NCBI GenBank assembly: GCA_965225735.1
Contig: CBDDBN010000014.1
Coordinates: 45,526 to 109,525, forward strand
Length of the DNA: 64,000 nt
Direction: 5' to 3'
DNA from: Denitrobaculum sp965225735
GTDB taxonomy: Bacteria; Pseudomonadota; Alphaproteobacteria; Kiloniellales; Kiloniellaceae
The notes beneath the pieces are model-generated. The model was not told where the DNA came from, did not search any database, and saw nothing but the letters and a program-made list of their open reading frames with translations. How positions within the stretch are numbered: the stretch's first letter is position 1; each line of letters begins with the position of its first letter. Of the stretch, positions 26,150 through 33,417 are shown in pieces. A program made the translations under genes and the position numbers.

Positions 26150-26169
26150 GATATTTTCCGGAAAATATC
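26150..26169. promoter_or_regulatory. Perfect 20-bp palindrome between lysE-like and lrp-like genes
   Basis: GATATTTTCCGGAAAATATC has ten-base arms with no mismatch, and a further half copy TTTTCCGGA follows at 26175-26183. It lies in the short divergent promoter region of the exporter and the Lrp/AsnC gene. Lrp-family proteins bind AT-rich dyads of this kind, so control of both genes by the regulator is likely. Confidence 0.75.
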
Positions 26170-26207
26170 ATTGTTTTCCGGATGAATCACGGAGAATCTG
26201 ACTTACA

Positions 26208-26681
26208 ATGGAAATTGACCAATCCGATCGACGACTTCTCTCCCTCGTGCAGGAAGACTGCCGGCGCTCCTACGCTGACCTGGCGGATCGCAGTGGGCTC
26301 TCGACCTCGACCGTACATGATCGCCTGAAACGGCTTCAGGCGCGCGGCGTGATCCAGGGCCAGGTTGCGTTGCTGGATCCGGCCGCCCTGGGGTTGGACA
26401 TTTGCGCCTTCGTGCAGATCACAATCGCCCATCCCTCCAAGGTCCGCGCATTCCTGGACCAGATCGTGATGCTGCCTGAAGTGCAGGAATGTCATCACGT
26501 GACCGGAGATCACGATTACCTGCTCAAGATCCGTGCCCGGAATGCAGCGGCACTGGAAGAGGTCATCGTCGAGAAAATCAAAACAATCGACGGCATCGTG
26601 CGGAGCCAGACCTCGATCGCGCTCTCTTCCGCAAAGGACACCCCTGCCATCGATTGCGGCCTGGAAACCGACAATCCGTAA
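26208..26681 (+). CDS. Lrp/AsnC-family transcriptional regulator
   Basis: This 157-residue regulator has an N-terminal winged HTH (QSDRRLLSLVQEDCRRSYADLADRSGLSTSTVHDRLKRLQARGVI; about 3-50) and a C-terminal RAM/AsnC ligand-binding domain (about 65-145), with the signature VTGDHDYLLKIRARN. It binds an amino acid as an octamer-type effector and controls transcription. The divergent LysE exporter and the palindrome between them make the exporter its obvious target. Confidence 0.92.
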   Translation: MEIDQSDRRLLSLVQEDCRRSYADLADRSGLSTSTVHDRLKRLQARGVIQGQVALLDPAALGLDICAFVQITIAHPSKVRAFLDQIVMLPEVQECHHVTGDHDYLLKIRARNAAALEEVIVEKIKTIDGIVRSQTSIALSSAKDTPAIDCGLETDNP

Positions 26682-26858
26682 TTACCTAAACGGGTAGAAA
26701 TTACGACCAATTAACCAGCAGGTATAATCGTCGATCAGGTTGATATTTTTGATCTTTTCTTAATGATGCTGGCGCAGACTCTTCGCTGTCGACACGGCCT
26801 GCCGCCTGTTTCAAAGCAGGCGTCCGGCTCAGTCTCACTACGGCGAGAAGTTTAGAGC

Positions 26859-27221
26859 GTGACCGATTCCAGAGCTCATTCACTGAAAACAGCCGACCAG
26901 CGCCACTACAAACGCGCCAAGGTCGTCCTTTCCGGATGCCTGATCAACGAGGTGGAAACGCTCGACTGCGCGGTGATCGACCTTTCGATCAACGGCGCGC
27001 GCGTTTGCCTCGACGAGGCCCTCGAGGGCAAAGAGGTCGTCAAGCTGCGGCTGGCCCGTTCGACCGATCTCGAGGTCTCCGTCGTCTGGCAGGAAGACGG
27101 GGTTCTAGGACTGCAGTTCACCGAAGACCCCCGCGATGTGGCGAACATTCTCGACGGTCTGTTGCCGGAAGATTGCCTCGATGCTTCGAGCGGTCTGCGG
27201 CTCCTGAAAGAAGTTCAGTAA
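26859..27221 (+). CDS. PilZ-domain protein
   Basis: This 120-residue protein consists of one PilZ domain. The cyclic-di-GMP motifs are present: RHYKR (RxxxR, about residues 15-19) and DLSINGAR ((D/N)xSxxG, about 41-48), followed by the beta-barrel strand VWQEDGVLGLQFTED. It probably binds c-di-GMP and acts on a partner protein in motility, polysaccharide or secretion control. Nothing nearby identifies the partner. The start is a GTG at 26859; GGCGAGAAG lies about twelve bases before it. Confidence 0.82.
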   Translation: MTDSRAHSLKTADQRHYKRAKVVLSGCLINEVETLDCAVIDLSINGARVCLDEALEGKEVVKLRLARSTDLEVSVVWQEDGVLGLQFTEDPRDVANILDGLLPEDCLDASSGLRLLKEVQ

Positions 27222-27282
27222 AAGAAGCGCGTTTCTCGTGCCCTGATTGCGGGCTATGTCTTTCGTTGCTGGCCATGCCAAT

Positions 27283-27762
27283 ATGACCTCAATGAGATAC
27301 CTCCAGTTCTTTCTTACCCTTTGCGCTCTGCCGGTGCTCGGTCAAGCTGCTGCGGCCGCCGAGGTTTCCGGAAAACAGACCGAAGTCTTCAGTCCGGCTT
27401 TCATTGAGGTCGGCAGCACCCGCGTGCGCCTAGAGGGGCTTCGCGCGCCTCGCAACGATCAGATCTGCAATGAAGGCGCCGTTCCCTGGACTTGCGGACG
27501 CGATGCGCGCTGGGCCACCCTGAACCGTCTCGGCAATCATTGGATCGTCTGTCTCGATCGCGGCCGCGCGGCCGACGGCAGCTTCGTCGGGCTATGCTAT
27601 CTCGGCGGTGTCGGCGGTCCCGAACTCAATGCCTGGCTGGTCGAGCAGGGCTGGGCGCTCACGGACGCCACAGGCGCCGAACGTTATCTCGAAGAGGAAA
27701 CCGCCGCACGGGCGGAACGCCGCGGACTCTGGCGCAACGGCGTCGAACCCATCTGGGATTAG
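27283..27762 (+). CDS. Exported SNase-like protein, catalytically degenerate
   Basis: This protein of about 160 residues has a signal peptide (MRYLQFFLTLCALPVLGQAAAAA) and then a staphylococcal nuclease-like (TNase) fold: RVRLEGLRAP, CNEGAVPWTCGRDARWATLNRL, C.....DGSFVGLCYLG, ELNAWLVEQGWALTD and YLEEETAARAERRGLW. In active enzymes the second motif reads RL.GIDAPE and the later one YGR.VA.C, supplying catalytic Glu and Arg. Here they read RAPRND and DGSFVGLC, so both are lost. A binding or structural role seems more likely than nuclease activity. Four cysteines suggest disulfides in the periplasm. ATG 27292 is an alternative start. Confidence 0.65.
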   Translation: MTSMRYLQFFLTLCALPVLGQAAAAAEVSGKQTEVFSPAFIEVGSTRVRLEGLRAPRNDQICNEGAVPWTCGRDARWATLNRLGNHWIVCLDRGRAADGSFVGLCYLGGVGGPELNAWLVEQGWALTDATGAERYLEEETAARAERRGLWRNGVEPIWD

Positions 27763-27768
27763 ATGGTT

Positions 27769-28812
27769 TTAGGCGGCAGCGACAGCCTGGTCGCCGGATG
27801 CGACCGAACGATAATCCGCATAGACAAGGTCGCGCAGATCGTGCGAGCGCTGCGACTCGGTTTTCAGGCCAGCAAAGTTCGGCTCACCGAAAGACCGGGT
27901 CATCAACAGACCGTCGCTGTCGAACCAACGCGGCAGAACACAGCCACAGAAATATCCGCGTTCCCGTAGCCGCGCGACGACGTTAGCGACTTCCGGCTGC
28001 CCGAGGTTCAGCGCCACCTTGATCACTTCACGCCCACTCGCGAGCGCCGACATCTCAAGCGAGAAGAGTCGCATGTCGAAATCGCTACCCGCATGAAGGA
28101 GGTTTACCGCGGTCAGATCACAGTCCGGCAGATCGCTTACGGTCAGTTCGCTGTGACCTGTGGGTTCAGCCGATGGATCGGCCTCCCGGTAGCTGCGTGA
28201 ATCGCCGAGCTGGTTCACCACATCCCGAACCCGGTCGGCATAGCAAGCCGGAAGGAACGTGACGTGACCGCTGTCCGCCGCAAAGCTGCGCGCATAGTTC
28301 AAGGTCGCCACGCGCCCGATCGGACCGTCCGTTTTGATAAACATACGCTCCGGCAGGTAATCAATCTCATAGCCGATTTCCGTCAGACCGAGCGCAAGGC
28401 AAGCTTTCTGCGAATAGGCGTGATTGCAAACGGCCGCGCCGAACAATAGTTCGCAACCGAGGCTCACGCGCGCATGCTCGATCGCGATGGACATCATCGC
28501 CGCCAACAATCCGCCCGAGCGGTGGTGCCGGCTCACAACCGCCTGCCCTATCTCCAAGACTTTTGGCGAGGGTGCGCACTTGGACAAACTAACGTGTCCT
28601 ACCACCTCACCGGACGCCGTCCGCGCAACGACGGAAATGAGCTTTTGAGTGCGGTTGCCCGAGATGAAAGTCTCAGGGTCGTAAATCGAAGACTTCAAGT
28701 AATTGTCGCCGTAAGCTTCCTTAAAGAGCGCGACGATGGTCTGTGCATCGGAAGGCCGAAAACCACTAATAATGTAAGGACCTTGCTGCCTGGGTGACAG
28801 GAACGCCGACAT
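27769..28812 (-). CDS. GNAT-family N-acetyltransferase-like protein
   Basis: This 347-residue protein has a GNAT fold in its first half. IISGFRPSDAQTIVALFKEAYGDNYL is the first helix region, GEVVGHVSLSKC the central strand, and VSRHHRSGGLLAAMMSIAIEHARVSLGC the acetyl-CoA pyrophosphate loop (degenerate Q/RxxGxG/A reading RHHRSGG). The second half (about 175-345) has no motif I recognise, though its LNLGQPEVANVVARLRERGYFCGCVLP stretch resembles a second, GNAT-like C-terminal strand-helix unit. The substrate is unknown. A long inverted repeat lies about 70-110 bp upstream of its start. Confidence 0.65.
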   Translation of the reverse strand: MSAFLSPRQQGPYIISGFRPSDAQTIVALFKEAYGDNYLKSSIYDPETFISGNRTQKLISVVARTASGEVVGHVSLSKCAPSPKVLEIGQAVVSRHHRSGGLLAAMMSIAIEHARVSLGCELLFGAAVCNHAYSQKACLALGLTEIGYEIDYLPERMFIKTDGPIGRVATLNYARSFAADSGHVTFLPACYADRVRDVVNQLGDSRSYREADPSAEPTGHSELTVSDLPDCDLTAVNLLHAGSDFDMRLFSLEMSALASGREVIKVALNLGQPEVANVVARLRERGYFCGCVLPRWFDSDGLLMTRSFGEPNFAGLKTESQRSHDLRDLVYADYRSVASGDQAVAAA

Positions 28813-28879
28813 GCTGATTCCCCTGTGGCATAATTGTGTCTACTTTAGATAAAAAAGGTATACACAGCATTTATGAAAG

Positions 28880-28920
28880 ATTTAAATCGTATTTAACATT
28901 CGTTTACAGACGATTTAAAT
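28880..28920. repeat. Long AT-rich inverted repeat upstream of the GNAT gene
   Basis: ATTTAAATCGT (28880-28890) and ACGATTTAAAT (28910-28920) are perfect reverse complements separated by 19 bp. The location, 68-108 bp upstream of the GNAT start codon, fits a regulator binding two turns apart or a cruciform. AT-rich sequence raises the chance of accidental symmetry, but the CG ends of the arms argue for a real site. Confidence 0.5.
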
Positions 28921-29125
28921 AAAATGCAGGGTAGGCGTATAATATTACCTAAAGTGGTCACAAGTAATTGGGGATTCCCCTAACACGGGAATTTACGTAC
29001 CTGTCCGCTCCGGAAGTTTGAGTCTCTAGGGACTCGAAGCTCACTGCCTGTCGAGCAAGAAAGAGCTGATTTTGCGCAAAGTCCGAGCCGTCCGATTGCC
29101 CGGAAAATGCAAAGATCTTCCGACA

Positions 29126-29150
29126 AAAAAGAGAGCGGCCCGAAGGCCGC
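29126..29150 (-). terminator. Rho-independent terminator of the FAH-SDR-UxaA operon
   Basis: On the minus strand the sequence reads GCGGCC-TTCG-GGCCGC followed by TCTCTTTTTTG: a six-GC stem closed by a stable UUCG tetraloop and a U-run. It lies 62 bp beyond the stop of the FAH-family gene, so it ends that leftward operon. Confidence 0.88.
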
Positions 29151-29211
29151 CCTTTCAGAAAACACCTGATTGCCAGATCAAGCTATCTGGCAACCGGACA
29201 TATCAAATCCA

Positions 29212-30054
29212 TCATCCGGCGATCACGTGTTGCTGCTGATCGCCCAAACCCTGGATACCGAGCGCGACCGTGTCGCCAGGCTTCAGGTAACGCGGCGGCT
29301 TCTGTCCCATGCCGACGCCCGGCGGTGTTCCGGTGGTGATGATATCGCCCGGCTGCAGGGTCATGAAACGGCTGAGATAGGAAATGACGAAGGCCACGCC
29401 GTAGACCATGGTGCTGGTGCTGCCGTCCTGCTGCCGCTCGCCATTGACATCCAGCCACATGGAAAGCGCCTGCGGGTCCGGCACTTCATCGCGCGTGACC
29501 AGCCAGGGTCCGATAGGGCCAAAGGTGTCCGCCGACTTGCCCTTCACCCACTGACCGCTGTGTTCGATCTGAAACGCGCGCTCGGACACGTCGTTGACGA
29601 CGCAGTAACCGGCGACATGGTTCAACGCATCGGCTTCCTCGACATACTTGGCGGTGCTGCCGATCACCACACCCAGCTCGACTTCCCAGTCGGTCTTCTC
29701 GGACCCGCGGGGAATCTCGACGTTGTCGTTCGGTCCGCAGATCGAGGAGGTCGCCTTCATGAAGACCACCGGCTCCGGCGGCACCTCAAGACCGGACTCC
29801 GCAGCATGGTCCGAGTAGTTCAGTCCAATGGCAATGAACTTGCCCACGCCCGTAACGCACGGGCCGATCCGGCTGGCGCCGTCAGCTTCCGGCAAACTGG
29901 CCGGATCCACAGCCGCCAACTTCGACAGGCTGTCCGGCGAGAGCGCGGCGCCATCGACGTCGCCGATGACCGAAGAAAGATCGCGGATTGTACCTGTGGA
30001 ATCCAACAGGCCGGGCTTTTCGGCGCCTTTCGGCCCGTAACGAAGCAGCTTCAT
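29212..30054 (-). CDS. FAH-family 2,4-diketo-3-deoxy-sugar-acid hydrolase
   Basis: This 280-residue fumarylacetoacetate hydrolase-family protein has the metal-binding core IAIGLNYSDHAAESG, then EVELGVVIG and YCVVNDVSERAFQ (Glu and Asp ligands), GKSADTFGPIGPWLV, and MTLQPGDIITTGTPPGVG. In non-phosphorylating L-fucose and L-rhamnose routes, such enzymes split the 2,4-diketo-3-deoxy acid into pyruvate and lactate. Here it is last in an operon with the SDR and UxaA-type dehydratase, exactly the enzymes that would make its substrate. The same family also serves D-arabinose or L-galactose routes, giving glycolate or glycerate instead. Confidence 0.82.
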   Translation of the reverse strand: MKLLRYGPKGAEKPGLLDSTGTIRDLSSVIGDVDGAALSPDSLSKLAAVDPASLPEADGASRIGPCVTGVGKFIAIGLNYSDHAAESGLEVPPEPVVFMKATSSICGPNDNVEIPRGSEKTDWEVELGVVIGSTAKYVEEADALNHVAGYCVVNDVSERAFQIEHSGQWVKGKSADTFGPIGPWLVTRDEVPDPQALSMWLDVNGERQQDGSTSTMVYGVAFVISYLSRFMTLQPGDIITTGTPPGVGMGQKPPRYLKPGDTVALGIQGLGDQQQHVIAG

Positions 30055-30096
30055 GAGCTTATCCCCTTAATCGGAATTGAAGTCGGGTTTGAGTTG

Positions 30097-30828
30097 TCAG
30101 TTCGACCAGCCGCCGTCGATGATGTGAATTTGGCCGGTGGTATAGCCTGCGGCGTCGCTGGCCAGGTAGAGCGCGAGTTCGGCAATTTCCTCCGGCTTGC
30201 CGAGCCGCCCGATCGGCTGGCGGGCGATAAAGGCGGCACGCGCCGCCTCGTAGTCGCCCTGCGCCGCCAGGCGTTCCTCAAGCGACGGCGATTGCACCGT
30301 GCCCGGACAGATAGCATTGCAGCGGATCCCGCGCTGCACGAAATCGGCGGCAACGGATTTGGTCAGACCGATGACCGCAGCCTTCGTCATGCCGTAAGCA
30401 AAGCGGTTGGGCACACCCTTCACGCTGGAAGCCACGGAGGACATGTTGATGATCGATCCGCCGCCCGATTCCAACATGGCCGGCAGGAAAGCGCGGATGG
30501 TCCGGTACATGGATTTGACGTTGAGGTTGATCGCAACCTCCCAATCGGCCTCGCTGCACTCCAGGATCGAACCGTTGTGAACGAAGCCGGCGCAGTTGAA
30601 CAGCGCATCGACACGGCCGACTTCCGCCGATAGCTCCGCAATCATCGCATCGTCCGTAACGTCGAGCCGCCGGCGATGGCTGACCTGCGCTCCGGCAAGC
30701 GCCTCTTCGTTGATATCGGTGGCCCAAACCGTCGCCCCCTCCGACTCGAACAATTCGGCTGTGGCCCGGCCAATGCCCTGTGCGGCGGCGGTCACTAATG
30801 CCGTTTTGCCGCGCAGTCTATCTCCCAT
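30097..30828 (-). CDS. SDR dehydrogenase, 2-keto-3-deoxy-L-fuconate 4-dehydrogenase type
   Basis: This 243-residue short-chain dehydrogenase has the cofactor loop TAAAQGIGRATAELF (about 12-26), an Asp (VWATDINEEAL) that selects NAD+, NCAGFVHNG, the catalytic Ser in INMSSVASSVKG, YGMTKAAVIGLTKS with Tyr and Lys, and ICPGTVQSPSL. This is the sequence style of 2-keto-3-deoxy-L-fuconate dehydrogenases, which oxidise C4 to the 2,4-diketo acid. Gene order (dehydratase, this gene, FAH hydrolase) matches the biochemical order. The human cytosolic DHRS6/BDH2-like group shares this text, so the call depends on context. Confidence 0.82.
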   Translation of the reverse strand: MGDRLRGKTALVTAAAQGIGRATAELFESEGATVWATDINEEALAGAQVSHRRRLDVTDDAMIAELSAEVGRVDALFNCAGFVHNGSILECSEADWEVAINLNVKSMYRTIRAFLPAMLESGGGSIINMSSVASSVKGVPNRFAYGMTKAAVIGLTKSVAADFVQRGIRCNAICPGTVQSPSLEERLAAQGDYEAARAAFIARQPIGRLGKPEEIAELALYLASDAAGYTTGQIHIIDGGWSN

Positions 30829-30879
30829 AAACCCTCTTCCCTCGTACTTCTATCCCTGACCGCAGTGGAGCGGCACGCC

Positions 30880-32415
30880 TTACATCACGGCGCCGATCTG
30901 CCAGGGCACAAATTCATTATCGCCAAATCCCAGTTCTTCGCTCTTCGAGCGACCGCCCGAAGCGACCTCAAGAACCTTTTCGAAGATCTCGGCACCCTTT
31001 TCCTCGACGCTCGCACCGCCTTCTGCGATCGGACCGCAGTTGATGTCCATGTCTTCCGACATGTTTTCATACATCAGCGAATTGGTCGCCAGTTTGATCG
31101 AAGGCGCCGGCTTATACCCGAAGACCGAACCGCGGCCCGTGGTGAAGCAGACGACATTGGCCCCGGACGCCACCTGCCCCGTAATCGAGCAGGGATCGTA
31201 GCCCGGGCTATCCATGAAGACGAAGCCCTTGGTGTCGATCTGTTCGCCGTAGAGAAAGACGCCGCTGAGCGGCATGGTTCCACCCTTCGCCGCGGCGCCA
31301 AGAGATTTCTCTAGGATGGTGGTCAAGCCGCCGAGTTTGTTTCCTGGCGAGGGATTGTTGTTCATCTCGCCGCCGTTGCGCTTGGTGTAGTCTTCCCACC
31401 AGCGGATCCGTTCGACCAGCTTTTCGCCGACCTCCCGATTGACAGCCCGGCGGGTCAGTAGATGTTCCGCGCCGTAGATCTCGGGAGTCTCGGAAAGGAT
31501 GGCCGTGCCACCGTTGCGCACCAAAAGGTCCGCCGCAGCGCCCAAGGCCGGATTTGCGGTGATGCCGGAATAACCGTCCGAGCCGCCGCACTGCAGCGCC
31601 AGCGCAAGCTCACTCGCCGGCACCTCTTCACGCACGCAGGCATTGGCGGCCGGGAGCATGGCCTTGATCCGTTCGATACCGGCTTCGATGGTCTTGCGTG
31701 TGCCGCCATTGGCCTGAATGGTCATGGTCTGGAAGGAGTCGGTATCCGTCAGACCGTAGGCTTGCATCATGCTGGGGATCTGAAAGACCTCGCAGCCCAG
31801 ACCGATCATCAGGATGCCCGCGAAATTCGGATGCGACGCATAGCCCCAAAGGGTGCGCTGAAAATTGTCGAAACCCTCGCCGGAGCTGGCCATGCCGCAA
31901 CCGGTACCGTGAACGAAGGAAACCACGCCGTCGATGTTGGGGTAATCGTCCAGCAGGCCCGTGCGGTTAAAGGCGTCAGCAATGAAGCGCGCCACGGTGG
32001 CCGAGCAGTTAACGGAGGTCAGAACGCCGATATAATTCCGTGTACCGACCCGGCCGCTGGCGCGACGGTAACCGGCAAAGCTGCGCTGCGCCGCACCCTC
32101 AAGCAGAGGCACTGGCCGCGCGTCCGCGCAGAAGTCATAGTCCCGCGCAAATTCCTGGACTGCGCAGTTGTGCTCGTGCACGTGATCCCCGGCCGCGATC
32201 GGGCGGGTGGCGAAACCGATAATCTGATTGTACTTGCGGATCGCCTCGCCCTCTGCGATCGCCGCTGTCGCGAGCTTATGCCCTTGGGGCAAACCCTGTG
32301 TCGCCGTTACACCTTCTGCGGCGACGGGCGTCCCTGGTGCAATGTTGCAGCGGGCCACAACCACGTTATCGGCCGCCGACAGGCGGATCGTGAGGGTATC
32401 AGTTTCTTGGAGCAC
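30880..32415 (-). CDS. UxaA-family sugar-acid dehydratase (L-fuconate/D-arabinonate/L-galactonate type)
   Basis: This 511-residue protein of the D-altronate dehydratase family has an N-terminal SAF domain (about 5-95; DNVVVARCNIAPGTPV, IRKYNQIIGFATRPIAAGDHVHEHN) and the large catalytic domain (NYIGVLTSVNCSATVARFI, HGTGCGMASSGEGF, LQCGGSDGYSGITANPALG, SETPEIYGAEHLLTRRA, PGNKLGGLTTILEKSLGA, VVCFTTGRGSVFG). Such enzymes use iron or another divalent metal to dehydrate aldonates to 2-keto-3-deoxy acids. The family is known to include members for L-fuconate, D-arabinonate and L-galactonate. Here the partner genes favour a 6-deoxy or pentose aldonate. It is first in the leftward operon and divergent from gntR. 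Confidence 0.87.
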   Translation of the reverse strand: MLQETDTLTIRLSAADNVVVARCNIAPGTPVAAEGVTATQGLPQGHKLATAAIAEGEAIRKYNQIIGFATRPIAAGDHVHEHNCAVQEFARDYDFCADARPVPLLEGAAQRSFAGYRRASGRVGTRNYIGVLTSVNCSATVARFIADAFNRTGLLDDYPNIDGVVSFVHGTGCGMASSGEGFDNFQRTLWGYASHPNFAGILMIGLGCEVFQIPSMMQAYGLTDTDSFQTMTIQANGGTRKTIEAGIERIKAMLPAANACVREEVPASELALALQCGGSDGYSGITANPALGAAADLLVRNGGTAILSETPEIYGAEHLLTRRAVNREVGEKLVERIRWWEDYTKRNGGEMNNNPSPGNKLGGLTTILEKSLGAAAKGGTMPLSGVFLYGEQIDTKGFVFMDSPGYDPCSITGQVASGANVVCFTTGRGSVFGYKPAPSIKLATNSLMYENMSEDMDINCGPIAEGGASVEEKGAEIFEKVLEVASGGRSKSEELGFGDNEFVPWQIGAVM

Positions 32416-32585
32416 CTTGTTCCTTTCGGGTTTTGCCGCCTGAACCCGACATCACTTCACAGCCTTCTTGCGACCCGGATGAATACCGTCGTCAGCGCCC
32501 GCCGTCTCCCGTCTCACCGCAAAACAAGAACCACGCCTATCGCTATGGATCCCTGTCGGTCGAAAGCTGCCAACCTGATTTCAAC

Positions 32586-32633
32586 TTGACATCAATGCGA
32601 CCCAAGCTAGCATGTTAGCATAATTAGCATGCA
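32586..32633 (+). promoter_or_regulatory. Promoter/operator of the divergent fucose-type operons
   Basis: A -35-like TTGACA (32586-32591) is followed by three AGCAT units (32609, 32617, 32626), eight to nine bp apart. The outer part forms the inverted pair GCATG (32610-32614) and CATGC (32629-32633), and TTAGCAT is repeated directly. The last unit overlaps the first ATG of gntR at 32629, so self-repression by the FCD regulator is likely, and the leftward operon shares the region. Confidence 0.55.
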
Positions 32634-33336
32634 GGATATGGGTATGCAACATCCGCTTCCGGATAGCGCGATCATCGACCCAAGACAACCGCGGTCTTCG
32701 CAGGTTTACGCGATTCTCCGGAGCGCCATCGTCGATCTCACCCTACCGCCAATGGCCATGATCAAGAAAGAAGAGATCGCGGCCCAACTCGGCATTTCCC
32801 GTACCCCGATCAGCGAAGCCATCAACCGTCTTGCGGAAGAAGGCCTGGTCGAAATTTTCCCTCAACATGGCACCTACGTCTCCAAGATCCGGACCGAGGA
32901 CGTAGTGGAAGGCGCCTTCCTGCGGCGCGCGCTGGAAGTCGAAATCGTGCGCGAGGTGGCGTCTAAAATTACAAAGGAAATGCTCGGCGAACTCGATCGC
33001 AGCCTGCGTTATCAGAAAGCCAATCTCGAGGCGGACGATCTGGACGCATTCCATCGTCTTGACATCGAGTTCCATCAGACGATTTGCGACTTCCTGGGCT
33101 TTAGCAAAGTGCGCCGGGCGATCGACAGCTCCCGGGCGCAACTGGACCGGGTCCGCAAGCTCATGCTGACGGTGGTCGACCGGCCGCAGGAAACTTACGG
33201 CGAGCACGTCGCCATTTTCGAGGCGTTGCGCGAAGGCTCACCCGATGACGCGGCCAGCGCTATGAAGCGCCATCTGGCCGCGGGCATCGCACCACTGCAC
33301 AGACATATGGAGGAGAAGCCGGAACTCTTCGAGTGA
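32629..33336 (+). CDS. GntR/FCD-family regulator of the fucose-type cluster
   Basis: This 235-residue regulator has an N-terminal winged HTH (IKKEEIAAQLGISRTPISEAINRLAEEGLVEIFPQHGTYVSKI; about 42-87) and an all-helical FCD ligand domain (about 95-225). The FCD metal-site residues Asp and His are visible in FHRLDIEFHQTI and EHVAIFEAL, with a later His in KRHLAAGIAPLH. FCD regulators usually sense the sugar acid made by their target pathway. It lies between the two halves of the cluster, ahead of the transporter genes. ATG 32641 is an alternative start that would leave the operator outside the coding region. Confidence 0.9.
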   Translation: MQDMGMQHPLPDSAIIDPRQPRSSQVYAILRSAIVDLTLPPMAMIKKEEIAAQLGISRTPISEAINRLAEEGLVEIFPQHGTYVSKIRTEDVVEGAFLRRALEVEIVREVASKITKEMLGELDRSLRYQKANLEADDLDAFHRLDIEFHQTICDFLGFSKVRRAIDSSRAQLDRVRKLMLTVVDRPQETYGEHVAIFEALREGSPDDAASAMKRHLAAGIAPLHRHMEEKPELFE

Positions 33337-33417
33337 GCCCCATTCTCAATCAGAATACGGGCCCCAATGAAACAACGACAAACCATAACGGCAGTCATTT
33401 TAATGGGAGGTTAGATA

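Larger units (their letters stand above)
28813..29211. other. AT-rich intergenic region
   Basis: This 399-bp stretch holds the promoter of the leftward GNAT gene, an 11-bp inverted repeat (28880-28920), and the terminator of the fucose-type operon (29126-29150), all listed separately. A small G4/C4 dyad GGGGATTCCCC occurs at 28970-28980. No gene is supportable; frames through 28980-29165 look non-coding. Confidence 0.5.

Noticed and set aside
28970..28980. GGGGATTCCCC as a fourth site for the GAF-LuxR regulator
   Set aside because: The spacer is three bases instead of the four to five of the two G4/C4 dyads at 6324 and 6398, it stands alone, and it lies far from the regulator gene.
29170..30633. 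A 487-codon open frame on the plus strand
   Set aside because: It runs antisense through the FAH and SDR genes, whose catalytic motifs are intact, and its own translation has no recognisable domain.
30880..32415. Fused SuyAB (sulfolactate lyase) to complete the DHPS route
   Set aside because: SuyA and SuyB belong to the same superfamily, but this gene is in one piece and sits with SDR, FAH, AKR and lactonase genes of sugar catabolism, so a sugar-acid dehydratase fits far better.
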